NCBI GenBank assembly: GCA_017552705.1
Contig: JAFZOY010000034.1
Location: 1-56,868 of the forward strand
DNA: 56,868 nucleotides
From: Bacteroidales bacterium
Lineage (GTDB): Bacteria; Bacteroidota; Bacteroidia; Bacteroidales; UBA1715
Reading direction: 5' to 3'
Below the pieces are notes generated by a model. It made no database searches, had not been told where the DNA came from, and saw only the letters and a program-made list of their open reading frames with translations. Shown here one piece after another: positions 32,246-45,700 of this stretch (within the stretch, counting starts at the first letter, position 1; each line of letters begins with the position of its first letter). The position numbers and the translations under genes are program-made.

Positions 32246-34621
32246 ATGTGGGTTAAATTAGCACGAATTATACTTAAGAATAGAGTAGCGATTTCCATCG
32301 TTTTATCGGTGCTTACGCTGGGTATGGGATATGAAGCGACCAAGGTCAAATTGTCGTATGAATATATTTCAATGTTGCCCCAAACAGATACTTCGTACAA
32401 ACAATTTGTGCAATTCAAGAAAGATTTCGGCTCCGATGCGAATGGAATGATTGTCGGGTTGAAGACAAATCGTTTGTTTGAACTTTCCACATTCAATAAA
32501 TTCCTTGATGTGTGTGATACCATCAAAACGTTCAATGGCGTCGATAATCTTATGTCGGTGGGGCATGCTATGCAGATAGAAGGCTCTTCGGTGACGAAGT
32601 TTTTTAAGGAACGACCGCAAACGCAGGAGGAATTGGACTCAATAGCAGCGTTGGTGTTGGACCAACCGTTGTATAGGGGATTGTTGTTCAGCGACGACAC
32701 ATCAACGTTCGTGCTGATGCTTACCATGCGGCAGGCGATTTTGGATAGTCCGGCGCGCGAGGATTTGATTGCTTCTATCCAGTCGGTGGTCGATAAGTTC
32801 TCGGCGGAAACATCGGTGCCGGTATTTTATACAGGAATGCCGTTTATCCGTACGCAAACATCCCTTAAACTGCAGGATGAATTGGTGATGTTTATTGTGA
32901 TGGCGATTCTGGTGTGCGCCATCATTTTGTTGTTCATATTCAAGTCGTTCAAGAATATGATGTTTTCAATGCTTGTTGTGGGTGTTTCGGTGATTTGGGT
33001 GATGGGCTGGATGGGAATTTTCCACTACGAGATTTCGGCGATGAGTTCGATGTTGCCGCCGCTTATCATTGTCATCAGTGTGCCGAACTGCGTGTTCTTC
33101 CTGAATAAATATCATCAGGAATTCCGTGTGCATGGAAATAAAATAAAAGCATTGCAGCGTACAATATATAAAGTAGGAAACGCAGTGTTTTTGTCGAACT
33201 TAACCACATCGATAGGCTTTTTCACGTTTATTTTCACAAGCAGCCCGATGCTGAAGGAATTCGGTATAGTTGCCACACTTGGTATTATGGGAGTGTTTGT
33301 GTTTTCAATATTGATTTTGTCGATTGTGTTCAGTTTTCTTGCACCGCCGTCGGCGCAAATGCTCAAGCATCTCGATAGTAAAATGTTCTCGTCAGTCGTT
33401 GACTTTATTATAACGGTAACGGAAAAACATCGATATGCGGTGTATGCAGTTACCGGAGTATTGTTGTGCGTGGCTTTGTTTGGCATGTCGAAAATCCAGT
33501 CAACGGGCTATGTTGTTGATGATTTGCCGCAGGACGATGCCATAATGTGCGACTTGAAATATGCCGAAGAGAAATTCAATGGCGTGTTGCCGCTCGAAAT
33601 CCAGATTGAGGACACGGCTAAAATCAATCTTATGTCCGATAGGGCATTTTTGAGAAAAGTACAGCAGTTGAGCGATAGTCTTTGCAAATATCCTGAGTTG
33701 GCTAAACCATTGTCGGTTATTGAGTTTGTGAAGTTTGCATGGCAGTCGCACAATGGCGGTGATTCAAAATATTATACGCTGCCAAATTCGAGCGATATAT
33801 TCTTTAAAAACAAGATGAAGAAACTTGTGAAAGGCACAAGCGAGGGCTTGGGTTCTTTGCAATATTCGCTTGTGGATTCCACGGGAAAGAAAATCCGTAT
33901 CCGTTGCAGCGCACAGGATATTGGAACAAATAATATGGCTCGGTTGGAACAAGACATCCGCAAGGATTTGGATTCGATTTTCCCTTCCGACCGCTATAAA
34001 ACATTGATTACGGGAACTTGTTCCGTGTATTTTAAAGGGACACAATATTTGCTCAAAAATCTGTATGTGAGTCTGATGCTCGCCATTGTGATAATCGCAT
34101 TTTTCATGGCGTTGTTGTTCCGTTCAAAACGAATGGTGCTTGTGTCGCTCATTCCGAACATTTTGCCGTTGTTCTTTACTGCGGCGTTGATGGGATTCAT
34201 AGGCATCCCGATAAAGATGACAACAATCTTTGTGTTTAGCGTGGCGTTTGGTATTTCCGTTGACGACACCATTCACTTGCTGTCTCGCTACCGTCAGCAG
34301 TTGAAGGCAACCGACGGCGAAATCCACGATTCGGTGTTGTTGGCAGTGCGCGAAACTTCCCCAAGCCTTATATCAACTTCAATAATATTATTCTTTGGAT
34401 TTATGGTGTTCTCGTTCTCCGAGTTCGGAGGAACGCAGGCTATGGGTATTTTGGTTTCGCTTACGTTGTTGTTCGCCATGTTGTTCAACAACTTGTTGTT
34501 GCCGAGCATGTTGCTCACTCTCGACAAACGAATCATGACCAAGCATTTCCAAGAACCATTGCTTGATATATATAATGAGGAAGAGGATATTGAGTTGGAA
34601 AATTTACAGATAGAAGATTAG
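32246..34621 (+). CDS. RND/MMPL-family exporter
   Basis: 791 residues with the two-fold layout of MMPL/patched-type RND proteins. A first helix (about 15-32) is followed by a large extracytoplasmic loop and a five-helix bundle (about 215-390). A further helix near 400, a second loop and another five-helix bundle (about 605-775) complete it. FSVAFGISVDDTIHLLSRYRQQL in the second half carries the conserved GxxxDD proton-relay type motif. This subgroup, about 800 residues with no membrane-fusion or outer-membrane partner nearby, usually moves lipids or hopanoid-like molecules. The SDR gene begins 3 bases after its stop, so the two are cotranscribed. Confidence 0.9.
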   Translation: MWVKLARIILKNRVAISIVLSVLTLGMGYEATKVKLSYEYISMLPQTDTSYKQFVQFKKDFGSDANGMIVGLKTNRLFELSTFNKFLDVCDTIKTFNGVDNLMSVGHAMQIEGSSVTKFFKERPQTQEELDSIAALVLDQPLYRGLLFSDDTSTFVLMLTMRQAILDSPAREDLIASIQSVVDKFSAETSVPVFYTGMPFIRTQTSLKLQDELVMFIVMAILVCAIILLFIFKSFKNMMFSMLVVGVSVIWVMGWMGIFHYEISAMSSMLPPLIIVISVPNCVFFLNKYHQEFRVHGNKIKALQRTIYKVGNAVFLSNLTTSIGFFTFIFTSSPMLKEFGIVATLGIMGVFVFSILILSIVFSFLAPPSAQMLKHLDSKMFSSVVDFIITVTEKHRYAVYAVTGVLLCVALFGMSKIQSTGYVVDDLPQDDAIMCDLKYAEEKFNGVLPLEIQIEDTAKINLMSDRAFLRKVQQLSDSLCKYPELAKPLSVIEFVKFAWQSHNGGDSKYYTLPNSSDIFFKNKMKKLVKGTSEGLGSLQYSLVDSTGKKIRIRCSAQDIGTNNMARLEQDIRKDLDSIFPSDRYKTLITGTCSVYFKGTQYLLKNLYVSLMLAIVIIAFFMALLFRSKRMVLVSLIPNILPLFFTAALMGFIGIPIKMTTIFVFSVAFGISVDDTIHLLSRYRQQLKATDGEIHDSVLLAVRETSPSLISTSIILFFGFMVFSFSEFGGTQAMGILVSLTLLFAMLFNNLLLPSMLLTLDKRIMTKHFQEPLLDIYNEEEDIELENLQIED

Positions 34622-34624
34622 CCT

Positions 34625-35572
34625 ATGAAGACATATATTTTGGTTACGGGTGGCGCTGGTTTTATTGGCAGTTATATGGTAGAACGGTTTTTGAAAAACG
34701 AAGACTATTATGTTGTCGTGGCTGACAATCTTTCTACGGGTTCGCGAGGGAAACTGCCACCGTCGTCAACTCCGCAGTTTAAATTTATTAACTGCGATGT
34801 AAATGATTATCAGAGTATTGCGTCGGTTATGCAGGCATACCGTTTCGATTATGTGTTCCATTATGCTGCTATGGTTGGCGTGCAACGTACGCAACAACAT
34901 CCATTGCAGGTTTTGGAGGATATAACGGGTATTAGTAATATATGTAAACTTTCGCGTGTGACGGGTGTGAAACGCTTGTTTTTCTCGTCGTCGTCGGAAG
35001 TGTATGGCGAACCTTTTGAAATACCACAACGTGTTGATACTACGCCACTTAACTCTCGTGTGCCCTATGCGGTTGTGAAAAATGTAGGCGAGTCGTTCCT
35101 TCGTTCGTATTATCAGGAATATGGATTGGAATATTCAATTTTCCGTTTTTTCAATACCTATGGACCTCGGCAAAGTCTTGATTTTGTGATGAGTAAGTTC
35201 ATAATCAAGGCAATGAAAAACGAGGATATTACAATTTACGGCGATGGCACGCAAACCCGCACCTTCTGTTATATCGACGACAATGTGGAGGCGTGTGTGA
35301 ATGCGTTCGAAAATAATATGTTGATTAACGATGTGGCGAATATCGGTGGCGACAAGGAAATCATGATTAAAGATTTGGCTGAAATTATTGTACGAAAAAC
35401 CAATTCTTCGTCACGAATTATAAACGTTCCGCCTTTGAAAGACGGTGATATGAAACGTCGCTGTCCTGATAATGAATTTATGAAAACACGATTGTTGAAC
35501 CGTCCGTTGACAACGCTCGAAGAGGGTATTGATAAAATGTTGGCGGAAGGATTGTTCGACATGAAAAAGTAA
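34625..35572 (+). CDS. NAD-dependent epimerase/dehydratase (extended SDR)
   Basis: 315 residues. TGGAGFIGSY (8-17) is the NAD-binding Rossmann motif. SSSSEVYG supplies the catalytic Ser/Thr, and Y148 with K152 (YAVVK) completes the SDR triad. FRFFNTYGPRQS and IYGDGTQTRTFCYIDD are the usual sugar-nucleotide epimerase segments. It probably acts on a UDP- or GDP-sugar for surface polysaccharide or glycolipid, but the exact substrate cannot be read from sequence. It follows the exporter by 3 bases and overlaps the polyprenyl synthase by one base (TAATG). Confidence 0.92.
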   Translation: MKTYILVTGGAGFIGSYMVERFLKNEDYYVVVADNLSTGSRGKLPPSSTPQFKFINCDVNDYQSIASVMQAYRFDYVFHYAAMVGVQRTQQHPLQVLEDITGISNICKLSRVTGVKRLFFSSSSEVYGEPFEIPQRVDTTPLNSRVPYAVVKNVGESFLRSYYQEYGLEYSIFRFFNTYGPRQSLDFVMSKFIIKAMKNEDITIYGDGTQTRTFCYIDDNVEACVNAFENNMLINDVANIGGDKEIMIKDLAEIIVRKTNSSSRIINVPPLKDGDMKRRCPDNEFMKTRLLNRPLTTLEEGIDKMLAEGLFDMKK

Positions 35573-36570
35573 TGAGTATGAGGAGTTTAGAAGCATATCA
35601 GTCGGCAATAAACGAAGCATTGGTTACTCGTTTGCAAAGCGACGAGTTTGCGGAACCGTCGGGATTGTACGAACCGTGTAAATATATTCTGCAAAATGGT
35701 GGTAAACGTGTTCGTGCGTCGTTGGTGCTTCTTGCGTCAAAAATGTTTTCTGGCTCGTATTCATCGGCGATGTCGGTTGCTTTGGCCTTCGAAACATTCC
35801 ATAATTTTACATTGATTCACGACGATATAATGGACAAAGCGTCTATCCGTCGTGGAAAGCCGACTGTTCACACTAAATGGGATGAAAACACGGCAATATT
35901 GTCGGGCGATGCGGTGATGATTATCGCCTATCTTTTTTTTGAGGAATCGGGAACGTTTGTTCCTCAATTGTTTAAGTTGCTGAATAAGACCGCATTAGAG
36001 GTGTGCGAAGGTCAGCAATATGATGTCGATTTGGAAAATGCCGCTTTGTCGGATTCGATAGTTTCAGAACCAATGTATCTGAAAATGATTGAGTTAAAAA
36101 CCTCTGTGTTGCTGGCTGCCTGCTTAAAGGCTGGGGCAATCGTTGGTGGAGCCTCAAAGGAAGATGCCGATAAAATCTACGAAATCGGTCGTTTGATTGG
36201 CATTGCGTTCCAGTTGCAGGACGATGTGCTCGATACTTACGGAAACGAACAAACATTCGGGAAAAAAATCGGCGGCGATATTCGGGTAAATAAAAAAACA
36301 TATTTGTTGATCCAAGCCCTTCAATCGTTGCAAGGTGCTGAAAAACAACAATTACTACAATTAATGTCGGATTCATCGATTGATGAAACCGATAAGTTCA
36401 ATAAAGTGGTTGCGTTGTATAATTCGGTTGATGTGAAGTCGAAAACCGTTGCGGTAATCACTGATTATTTCCGACAGGCACAAACTATACTCGACAGTAT
36501 TCAAATTGCTGATATTCAAAAAGAAGAACTAAAAACATTCATGAGTGAATTACTATCTCGTGAATATTAA
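35572..36570 (+). CDS. Polyprenyl diphosphate synthase
   Basis: 332 residues. The first aspartate-rich motif DDIMD (84-88) and the second, DDVLD (217-221), with GKRVR and KTSVL in between, are those of trans-isoprenyl diphosphate synthases. They condense isopentenyl diphosphate onto an allylic diphosphate. In this organism it probably makes the menaquinone side chain used by the UbiA-type transferase at 50813-51667. An alternative start lies two codons in. It is the last gene of the exporter-SDR-synthase unit; a hairpin follows at 36615-36639. Confidence 0.93.
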   Translation: MSMRSLEAYQSAINEALVTRLQSDEFAEPSGLYEPCKYILQNGGKRVRASLVLLASKMFSGSYSSAMSVALAFETFHNFTLIHDDIMDKASIRRGKPTVHTKWDENTAILSGDAVMIIAYLFFEESGTFVPQLFKLLNKTALEVCEGQQYDVDLENAALSDSIVSEPMYLKMIELKTSVLLAACLKAGAIVGGASKEDADKIYEIGRLIGIAFQLQDDVLDTYGNEQTFGKKIGGDIRVNKKTYLLIQALQSLQGAEKQQLLQLMSDSSIDETDKFNKVVALYNSVDVKSKTVAVITDYFRQAQTILDSIQIADIQKEELKTFMSELLSREY

Positions 36571-36614
36571 TCCGAATATAAGAAATTGAAAAAATTTCGA
36601 TAGTCCCGTAACGC

Positions 36615-36639
36615 TTACTTTTTTTCGAAAGAAAAGTAA
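36615..36639 (+). terminator. Hairpin after the polyprenyl synthase gene
   Basis: TTACTTTT...TTTC pairs with GAAAG...AAAAGTAA to make an A/T-rich stem of about 11 bp, 44 bases after the stop. Only a short T-run follows, so termination is uncertain. The 202-base gap to the giant adhesin gene holds nothing else I can identify. Confidence 0.35.
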
Positions 36640-36772
36640 TTTGGAAAATCTTTGATAAATGGGAGATTGTATATTTCCCGTTCATAATCTTGCGTTTTTG
36701 ACTGAAAATTCATATATTTACCAACTTGGTTTGTTGTGTTATGTAATGAACATAAGTTAGAATTTAGTGATT

Positions 36773-39700
36773 ATGAGAAGGTTTTTACGGACGTTTTGTA
36801 CTGCACTTTGTATCGTGTTTGGTTGGCTGGCGGTGCAAGCTACTATATATACGGGAACGATAGGTTCAATTCAGTGGACTCTTGATACAGAGTCGGGAGT
36901 GCTTACCATTTATGGTACGGGAAATATGAGAAATTACCACGGCAATTGGGATTATGGTTGCCGTGGCAATGGAAATGCCCCGTGGTATAATTACCGTACC
37001 CGTATAAAATCGGTTGTGATTGAAAATGGTGTGACTTCTATCGGTAATGCGGCGTTTTACCAATGCACGAATCTTACTTCTATATCAATGCCGCCGTCAC
37101 TTACTAAAATTTCGTATGAGGCGTTCCGTGGCTGCTCGAATATGGAGGAAATAACCATTGGCTCCGGTGTTTGTACTATTCAGGACCGCTGGGTAACCGA
37201 TTGCCCTAAGTTGCGCTTGATTCATTTGGAGGATGGCAACTCATGTTTTGCAGTTATTGATGGCATTATTTATACCGCCGATATGGAAACAATTGTGAAA
37301 ATGCCTGATAATAATCCGATTACGACGTATGTGATTCCCGATGGCGTTTCAAAAATGGCGACAGATGCCGTGTATTCGCAACAAAATGTTGAATCAATTA
37401 CTGTGCCCGTGTCAATGACGAATATCGACTATGGTGTCTTCGATAACTGTCCGAAACTTACCACGCTGATTTTCAAGGCCGATACACCGCCAACCTTGGC
37501 AAAGGATTTATATGGCACGTCGTTGCAGTTCATCTATGTCCCTTGCGATGCAGGTTCATCTTACACAGGCGCAAATGGAAACTGGGGCTCGTATTCCAAT
37601 GCAACAGGTGGTTTTACCGAATCGCCTGTCATCACTTTGAATACTGCAACCAACAATACCGAACTTGGTACCGTGGTGACTACGCAACAGGCTGATTGCG
37701 AACATTATATGGCTCAAGTTACAGCCGAGCCAACTATTCATGGTATATTCGACCACTGGGAAGATGATGGCGCGGGAATTACCGACGATAATATTGATTT
37801 CCACGTTGAGGTAAACGGAGTGTATAACTATACCGCAATTTTTACCCCAAAACAGTACACTATTTCTACGGAGAAAGGAACTACAAGGGTGAATTTTAGA
37901 GATGTGACTTCGTACTATACCGTGAATGGAGCTGGAACATACTACTATGGCGATACAATAGAAATTTCGGTTTCAATTGAACCAGGGCATGGTCTGAAGT
38001 TCTCCCAATGGGGGGATGGAAATACCGAAAATCCCCGTCGTGTGAGGGTTACGGGCAATACAACGTATTCGGCACGGCTTGCTTCGGGAAAACAAACTAT
38101 TACCATAAAGTCGAATGACACGGGAATGGGAACAGTTTCGTATTCGCCAACGGCAAATCAGAATAAGTATGATTATGGTACTCAAATAATTGCAACGGCA
38201 ACGCCTAAGAATGGGTATCATTTTACGAACTGGAGCGATGGTTGTACCACGTTGAAGGATACTATTATTGCGATTGGTGATGCTACGTATGTCGCTTTTT
38301 TTGCAATAAATACGTATAAAATTACGGCAACTCCGAACGATGCGGCAATGGGAACGTGCAGTGGTTATGGAACATTCAAAACTGGTGCGTCAACCACGTT
38401 GGAGGCCACGCCAAATCCGGGCTACAGCTTTGTGAGATGGAGCGATGGCGTTGCTACTCGTACCCGTGCGCTCAATAATATCTCTGCCGATGCCGATTAT
38501 ATAGCTGAATTTGCTCCGATACCATATACAATCACTGTTGTGTCGAGCAATGAGGAACAAGGAACGGTTTCAGGTGGCGGCGTTTATGATTATAACACTT
38601 CAGCTGTAATTTCGGCCGAGCCTGCCACGGGCTATCATTTCCTTAATTGGGAAGATGATATGTACGCGCCAGCGGAACGTGATGTTCTTGTGTTGGGCAA
38701 TGCCACTTATACGGCGAATTTCGGTTTGAATTCGTATGAAATTACTGCCACAAGTGCGAATAATTCCTTTGGAACGGTCTCTGGTGGCGGAACATACGAC
38801 TACAATAGCTCAGTAACATTGACGGCAACGCCAAAGGTTGGGTATCATTTTGTTTCATGGAACGATGGCATTACAACAGCATCGCGTTCCATTACCGTGA
38901 CGGAAAATGCTTCGTTTGTGGCAACGTTCGCAATTGATCAATATACGGTCGTGTTCAAAAATGATGATGGCACGGAATTGCAGTCATCTTTGTATAATTA
39001 TTTGGAACTACCGTCCTGCGAAACGCCTACAAAAGCTGCCGACGTACAATATACATATACGTTTGCGGCATGGTCGCCGGCAATTACGAACGTTACTGCT
39101 GATGCCACATACACGGCAACATATAATTCATCGGTTAATTCATATACCATTACATTTAAAAATGAAGATGGTACTGTATTGCAATCATCGCAGATTCCGT
39201 ATGGCGAAAAACCAGCATATAGCGGCGCAACGCCGACAAAGAGTGCAACTGCCCAGTATAGTTACACATTTGCAGGGTGGAACACTACAATTGCGAATGT
39301 TACGGGCGATGCAGTGTACACGGCAACATATAATTCCACTGTAAATCAATACACTATCACGTTCAAAAACGACGGTGCAACGCTTCAATCCTTGTTGTTG
39401 GCGTATGGTGCCACACCTGAATATTCAGGCGCAACGCCTACAAAAGCATCAACGGCGCAGTACGATTATACCTTTGATGGCTGGACTCCGGCAATAGTTT
39501 CTGTTTCGGCGGCAGCGGTGTATTCGGCAACGTTCGCTTCTTCGCTTCGTGAGTATGCAGTTACGTTCAAAAATGAAGACGGAACGGTGTTGCAATCATC
39601 AAATGTTGCCTATGGCACAATACCGGCATATTCTGGTGAAACACCTACAAAAGCATCTACTGCACAATATACGTATTCGTTTAATGGTTGGAATAAGGAA

Positions 39701-42700
39701 ATAACAGCGGTTACGGGAACGGTTATTTATACGGCAACGTACGCTTCAACAGTGAATGAATATACCATCACCTTTGTGGATGATGATAATTCGGTGATTC
39801 AGGCATCGGTGTTTGCGTATGGATCAACTCCATCTTGTGAAGAACCAACAAAGGCCGCTACTGTGCAGTATACCTACGCGTTCAATGGCTGGACTCCTTC
39901 TATAGGAACTGTTTCGGGGGCTGCAACGTACAAAGCAACGTATGCGGCAACTCTGAATAAATATTCGGTTGTCTTCAAAAACGACGATGGCACTGTGTTG
40001 CAGTCGAGCAATGTGTCGTATGGCGAAATGCCATCGTATAGCGGTGCCACTCCAGTAAAATCGCCTACAGCACAATATACCTACACGTTTGCGGATTGGA
40101 ATGCGGAATTGACGGAAGTCAATGGCGATGCGGTCTACACGGCAACATACAATCAAACGGTAAATGAATATGTGATTATATTTAAAAACGATGATGGCTC
40201 AGTGTTGCAGTCGGGGAATGTGGCGTATGGCGCAACTCCGGTGTATTCGGGCGAAACGCCTGCAAAAGCTGCAACAGCACAATACACATATACATTTGCG
40301 GGTTGGAATAAGGATATTGTTTCCGTTACGGGTGCAACTACCTATACTGCAACATACGAATCAACTGTAAATGAGTATCTTGTGACATTCGAAGACGAAG
40401 ATGGCACAGAATTGCAGTCGGGAACTGTGGCGTATGGTACAAAACCAGTATATTCAGGCGAAACGCCCACAAAAGCGTCAACGGCTCAATATACATATAC
40501 ATTCAATGGTTGGGATAAAACAATTGCAACGGTAACAGAAGCAATAACATATACGGCAACATATGCATCAACAGTCAATCAATATAGCATTGTATTCAAA
40601 AACGATGACGGAACAACATTGCAATCGTCAATGGTTGCTTACGGAGCAATGCCGTCGTATGTCGGCGAAACGCCCACGAAAGCGTCAACAGCACAATATA
40701 CATACGCATTTACGGGTTGGAACAATACAATCGTAAAAGTTGCTGGCTCTGCCGAATATGTTGCTGTTTATGCACCGTCGGTAAATTCATATCATATTAC
40801 GTTTTACGATGAAGATGGTACAACGGTAATACAAGAAAAAGATATAGCATACGGAGAAACGCCAACGTGCCAAACGCCTACAAAAGCTGCCACAGCTCAA
40901 TATACATATACGTTTAACGCATGGACTCCAGCCATAGCGCAAGTTACCGAAAATGCTTCGTACACAGCTTCGTATAGCGCAACCACAAATTCATATTTGG
41001 TGAAATTCGTTGATGAAGACGGGGTGAAAGTGTTGCAAACTTCGACTTTGGAATATGGCACTGTTCCCGAATATGTTGAGGCTACACCAGAAAAAGCGTC
41101 AACAGCCCAATATTCATATACGTTCACAGGCTGGAATCAGCCAATCACGGCGGTGATAGGTGCGATTGTATATACTGCTGTTTATTCCGAAACGGTCAAC
41201 TCATATACCGTTTTGTTTGTTGATGAAAATTTGTCGAAACTGAAAGAACAAGTGTATGAATATGGCGCAATGCCGTCATGCGAAAATCCGTCAAAAGCTG
41301 CAACGGCGCAATATACATATTCGTTCAGCGGTTGGTCGCCAGCTGTTAGTTCGGTTACGGGAAATGTTACCTACACCGCTACGTATGCTTCGGAATTGAA
41401 CACCTACGATGCTGTGTTTGAAAATGAAGATGGTACGTTGTTGCAAAAAATCGAACAAATTGACTATGGAACACTGCCTGTATATTCGGGAGAAACACCT
41501 GAAAAAGCATCAACAGCCCAATATTCATACGTATTCAAAGGTTGGAACAAAACGATAGTGCCAATTATCGAAGATGTGGTTTACACGGCTACATATACCA
41601 CACAAACAAATAGTTACACAATTGTGTTTAAGAATTACGATGGTGAAATCCTGCAATCAACGGAAGTTGACTATGGAGTGATTCCATCATATTCAGGAGC
41701 TATACCGACAAAACCGACTGATGGCGTCAACACATATTCGTTTGCGGGTTGGGATGTTGAACCAGTTGCGGTTGTTGGCGAAGCGGTTTATACTGCAACT
41801 TTCTCGAACGAAACGAACAAATATGTGATTACTTTCTACGATGAAGACGGTAGTGTGTTGCAGGACGATGAATTTGTGTATGACGCTATGCCGATTTGCG
41901 AGCATCCGCAAAAAGCGGCAACTGCTGAATATACATACACGTTCAATGGTTGGGAACCTGCGGTGGTAAAGGTTACTGGCGCAGCATCGTATGTTGCGAC
42001 ATATCGGGCTGTGAAAAATTCATATTTGGTGGAATTTGTTGACGAAGATGGCACAACGGTACTGCAATCTTCCGAAGTTGAATATGGTGAAGTTCCTGAA
42101 TATTCTGGCATCACACCAACAAAAGCTTCCACTGCACAATATACGTATTCGTTTAATGGTTGGAATTCTGAAATAAGTGCGGTTACGGGAACAGCAACAT
42201 ACACTGCAACGTATGCCGCAACTCTAAACAAATATATTGTAATCTTTAAGGATGAAGATGGCACAGAGTTGAAGCATACACTGATTGACTATGGAGAACT
42301 ACCGACGTGCGAAACTCCATCGAAAACGGCAACTGCGCAATATACATACAGTTTCGCTGGTTGGAGTCCTGCTGTGGTTGCAGTAGTTGGAACAGCAACA
42401 TATACTGCCACATACGAAAGTGAAGAAAATAAATATGTGGTTACATTCAAAAATGAGAATGGCGATGAACTTCAGAAACTCGAAAATGTAGTGTACGGAA
42501 CAACGCCGGAATATTCTGGCGCGACACCTGAAAAAACAGCTACCGAGCAATATGCGTACACGTTCGATGGCTGGGACAAGACCATTGTTCCTGTGACAGG
42601 CGATGTTACATATACAGCAACATTCTCGGCAAATTTGCAGAAATATACGGTTGTGTTTAAAAACTATGATGGTTTGGAATTGCAGTCTTCGCAAGTGGAA

Positions 42701-45700
42701 TATGGTTCTGTGCCTGTGTATTCGGGCGAAACGCCAACTCGTCCGTCGAATGATGAAAATACATTCTCGTTTGTTGGGTGGAACAATGCCTTGACGGCTG
42801 TAACTTCCGATGTCGTATATATTGCGCAATATTCGAATTCGTTGAATTCTTATACGATAACGTTCTACGACGAAGATGGTACTACAGAATTACGTTCCGT
42901 TGAATTACAATATGGCGCAACTCCTGTTTATACCGGTGTTCTTCCGTCAAAACCATCTACAGCGGAATATACCTATTCGTTTGACACCTGGATTCCTGTA
43001 ATTAAACCTGTTACGGGTGATGCTTCATATACTGCAAAATATTCTGCGGAACGGAATACATATATTGTAACATTCCTCGACGAAGATGAGGAAACAACCT
43101 TGTTGTCGAAGGCATACGAATATGGAACTACGCCGGTTTACACGGGCGCAACGCCAATAAAACCAGCTTCTGCACAGTATTCATATTCATTTGCGGGATG
43201 GAACAAACCAATCGTTTCTGTGGTAGGCGACGAAACATATGTTGCAACATATACTCCAAGTGTGAATACTTATCAGGTTATATTTGAAAACGAAGATGGC
43301 TCGGAGTTGCAGAAATCGTTGGTTGAATATGGCGCGATGCCGTCGTACGAGGGAGAAACACCTGAAAAGGCCTCCACTATACAGTATTCGTATAACTTTG
43401 TTGGTTGGGACAAAACAATAACGGAAGTCACCGAAAGTGTTATCTATATTGCTACGTATGAGGAAGTTACTAAAAAATATACGATTTCGTTTGTAAATGA
43501 TGATAATAGCGAATTGCAATTATCGGAATATGAATATGGTACAATGCCGTCGTATGAAGGTGAGACTCCTGAGAAGGCTGCTACTACGCAATATACATTT
43601 GAGTTTGAAGGATGGAATAAAACAATAATTCCTGTTTCAGGTGATGCTACGTATGTCGCAACGTATAGCCATACAACGAATGTGTATGTGATTACATTCA
43701 AGAATTACGATGGAGTAGTATTGCAGTCGTCGCAAGTTGCGTATGGCGAAATACCTTCATATAACGGAGGAATTCCAACTCGTCCGTCGGAAGCGGGAAA
43801 TGATTATTTGTTTAAAGGTTGGAATGTTCCAATTTCGCCTGTTTCAGCCGATATGGAGTATGTTGCAACGTATTCTGATGAAACCACAACGTATCCAATC
43901 TCATTTTACGACGAAGATGGAACAACGTTGCTGCAAACAGTAGATTTTGTATATGGTGCAATGCCAACGTGCAGTAATCCAACGAAAGACGAAGATGAAC
44001 GGTATACATATTCATTCGCCGCATGGTATCCAGCTCTTCACGAAGTTGATGGGGCGGAATCGTATGTTGCTTCGTATCAAGCACATAAGAAATCATTCAC
44101 GGTAACATTTGTTGATGAAGATGGGGAAACAATCTTGTCATCAATGCAATATGAATATGGTGCAATGCCATCGGCAGCGATACCTTCAAAAGCATCAACA
44201 GCGCAATATACCTATTCGTTTGCTGGTTGGAATCCTGCTGTTGCCGCAGTGACGGAAAATACAACATATACCGCCACGTATAATACGGTAACTAATTCAT
44301 ATAGAATTACTTTTGTTGATGAAAACAACAACAAACTGTTTGCTCAGGATTATGAATATGGTGCAATGCCAAGTTGCGTCGCTACGCCAAAAGAGGCTAC
44401 GGCACAGTATTCATATACATTCGCTGGTTGGGCCCCGGCAATTTCCGAAGTTACAGGTGCTGCGGTGTATAAGGCAACATATTCAGAATCAATCAATTCG
44501 TATGAGATTATATTCAAAAACGACGATGGCTCTGTTTTGCAACGTTCGACTGTTGCGTATGGAGAACTGCCAAACTACGTTGGCTCAGAGCCAGAGAAAT
44601 CAGCAACGGCGCACTATACATATTCATTTGCTGGATGGAATAAAACAATCCGTACAGTAAGTGGTGATGAAATATACGTTGCAACATACTCAGTATCAAC
44701 TAATTCATATCTTGTGACGTTCAAGAATTATGATGGCGAGATTTTGCAGTCGTCGTATGTTGAATATGGAATGCTTCCATCGTACAGTGGAGTTATGCCA
44801 AGTAAAAGCGCAGATGAGGAATATGAATATAGTTTTGTTGGATGGAATAAAACTGTGGACGTAGTAACCGAAGATGTTGTTTATACTGCTGTATTTGTCA
44901 AGAGTACAAATAGTTACACAATAATATTCCGAAACTATAACGATACAATTCTTCAAAGTTCTTTGTTTGGATATGGCGCGTTGCCAATGTGTCCGATTCC
45001 AACAAGAGAGCCTGATGCCCGTTATACTTACGTTTTTGAATCGTGGACTCCGGAATTGTCGGCGGTAGCATTCGATGCGGAATATTATGCGACATACACT
45101 GCCATCACCAACAAATATTCGGTGACATTTGTTGATGAAGATGGAGAATCTATCCTACAAAAACGTGATTATGAATATGGTGCAACTCCTTCATATTTGG
45201 GAACTACACCGACAAAAGCATCAACTGACCAATATTCGTATGTGTTCAGTGGTTGGGATAAATCTATTGCAAAAGTGACTGCCGATGCAGTTTACACGGC
45301 TACGTTTGCCCAAGTGGAACGGACATATACCATCACGTTTGTTGATGATGATTATTCAGTGATTTCTTCTGCAGAATATGTCTATGGCGCAATGCCAACA
45401 ATCTCTGCCCCCGAAAAGTCATCAACGGCACAATATTCGTATGAATTTACTGGATGGAAACCTGCAATTTCCGAAGTGGTTGGAAATGCAACGTATCAAG
45501 CCGAATACAATGCTGTTGTGAATCAATATGTTGTGAAGTTCAATAATGCCGATGGCACGGAGTTGCAGTCGTCGAATTTGCCGTATGGTTCATATCCTGT
45601 ATATGAAGGCGTTCAGCCCGAAAAACCTTCAACTGCACAATATTCGTATGAATTTGCAGGCTGGGATAAACCGTTGGCTGAGGTTACCAATACTGTTGTC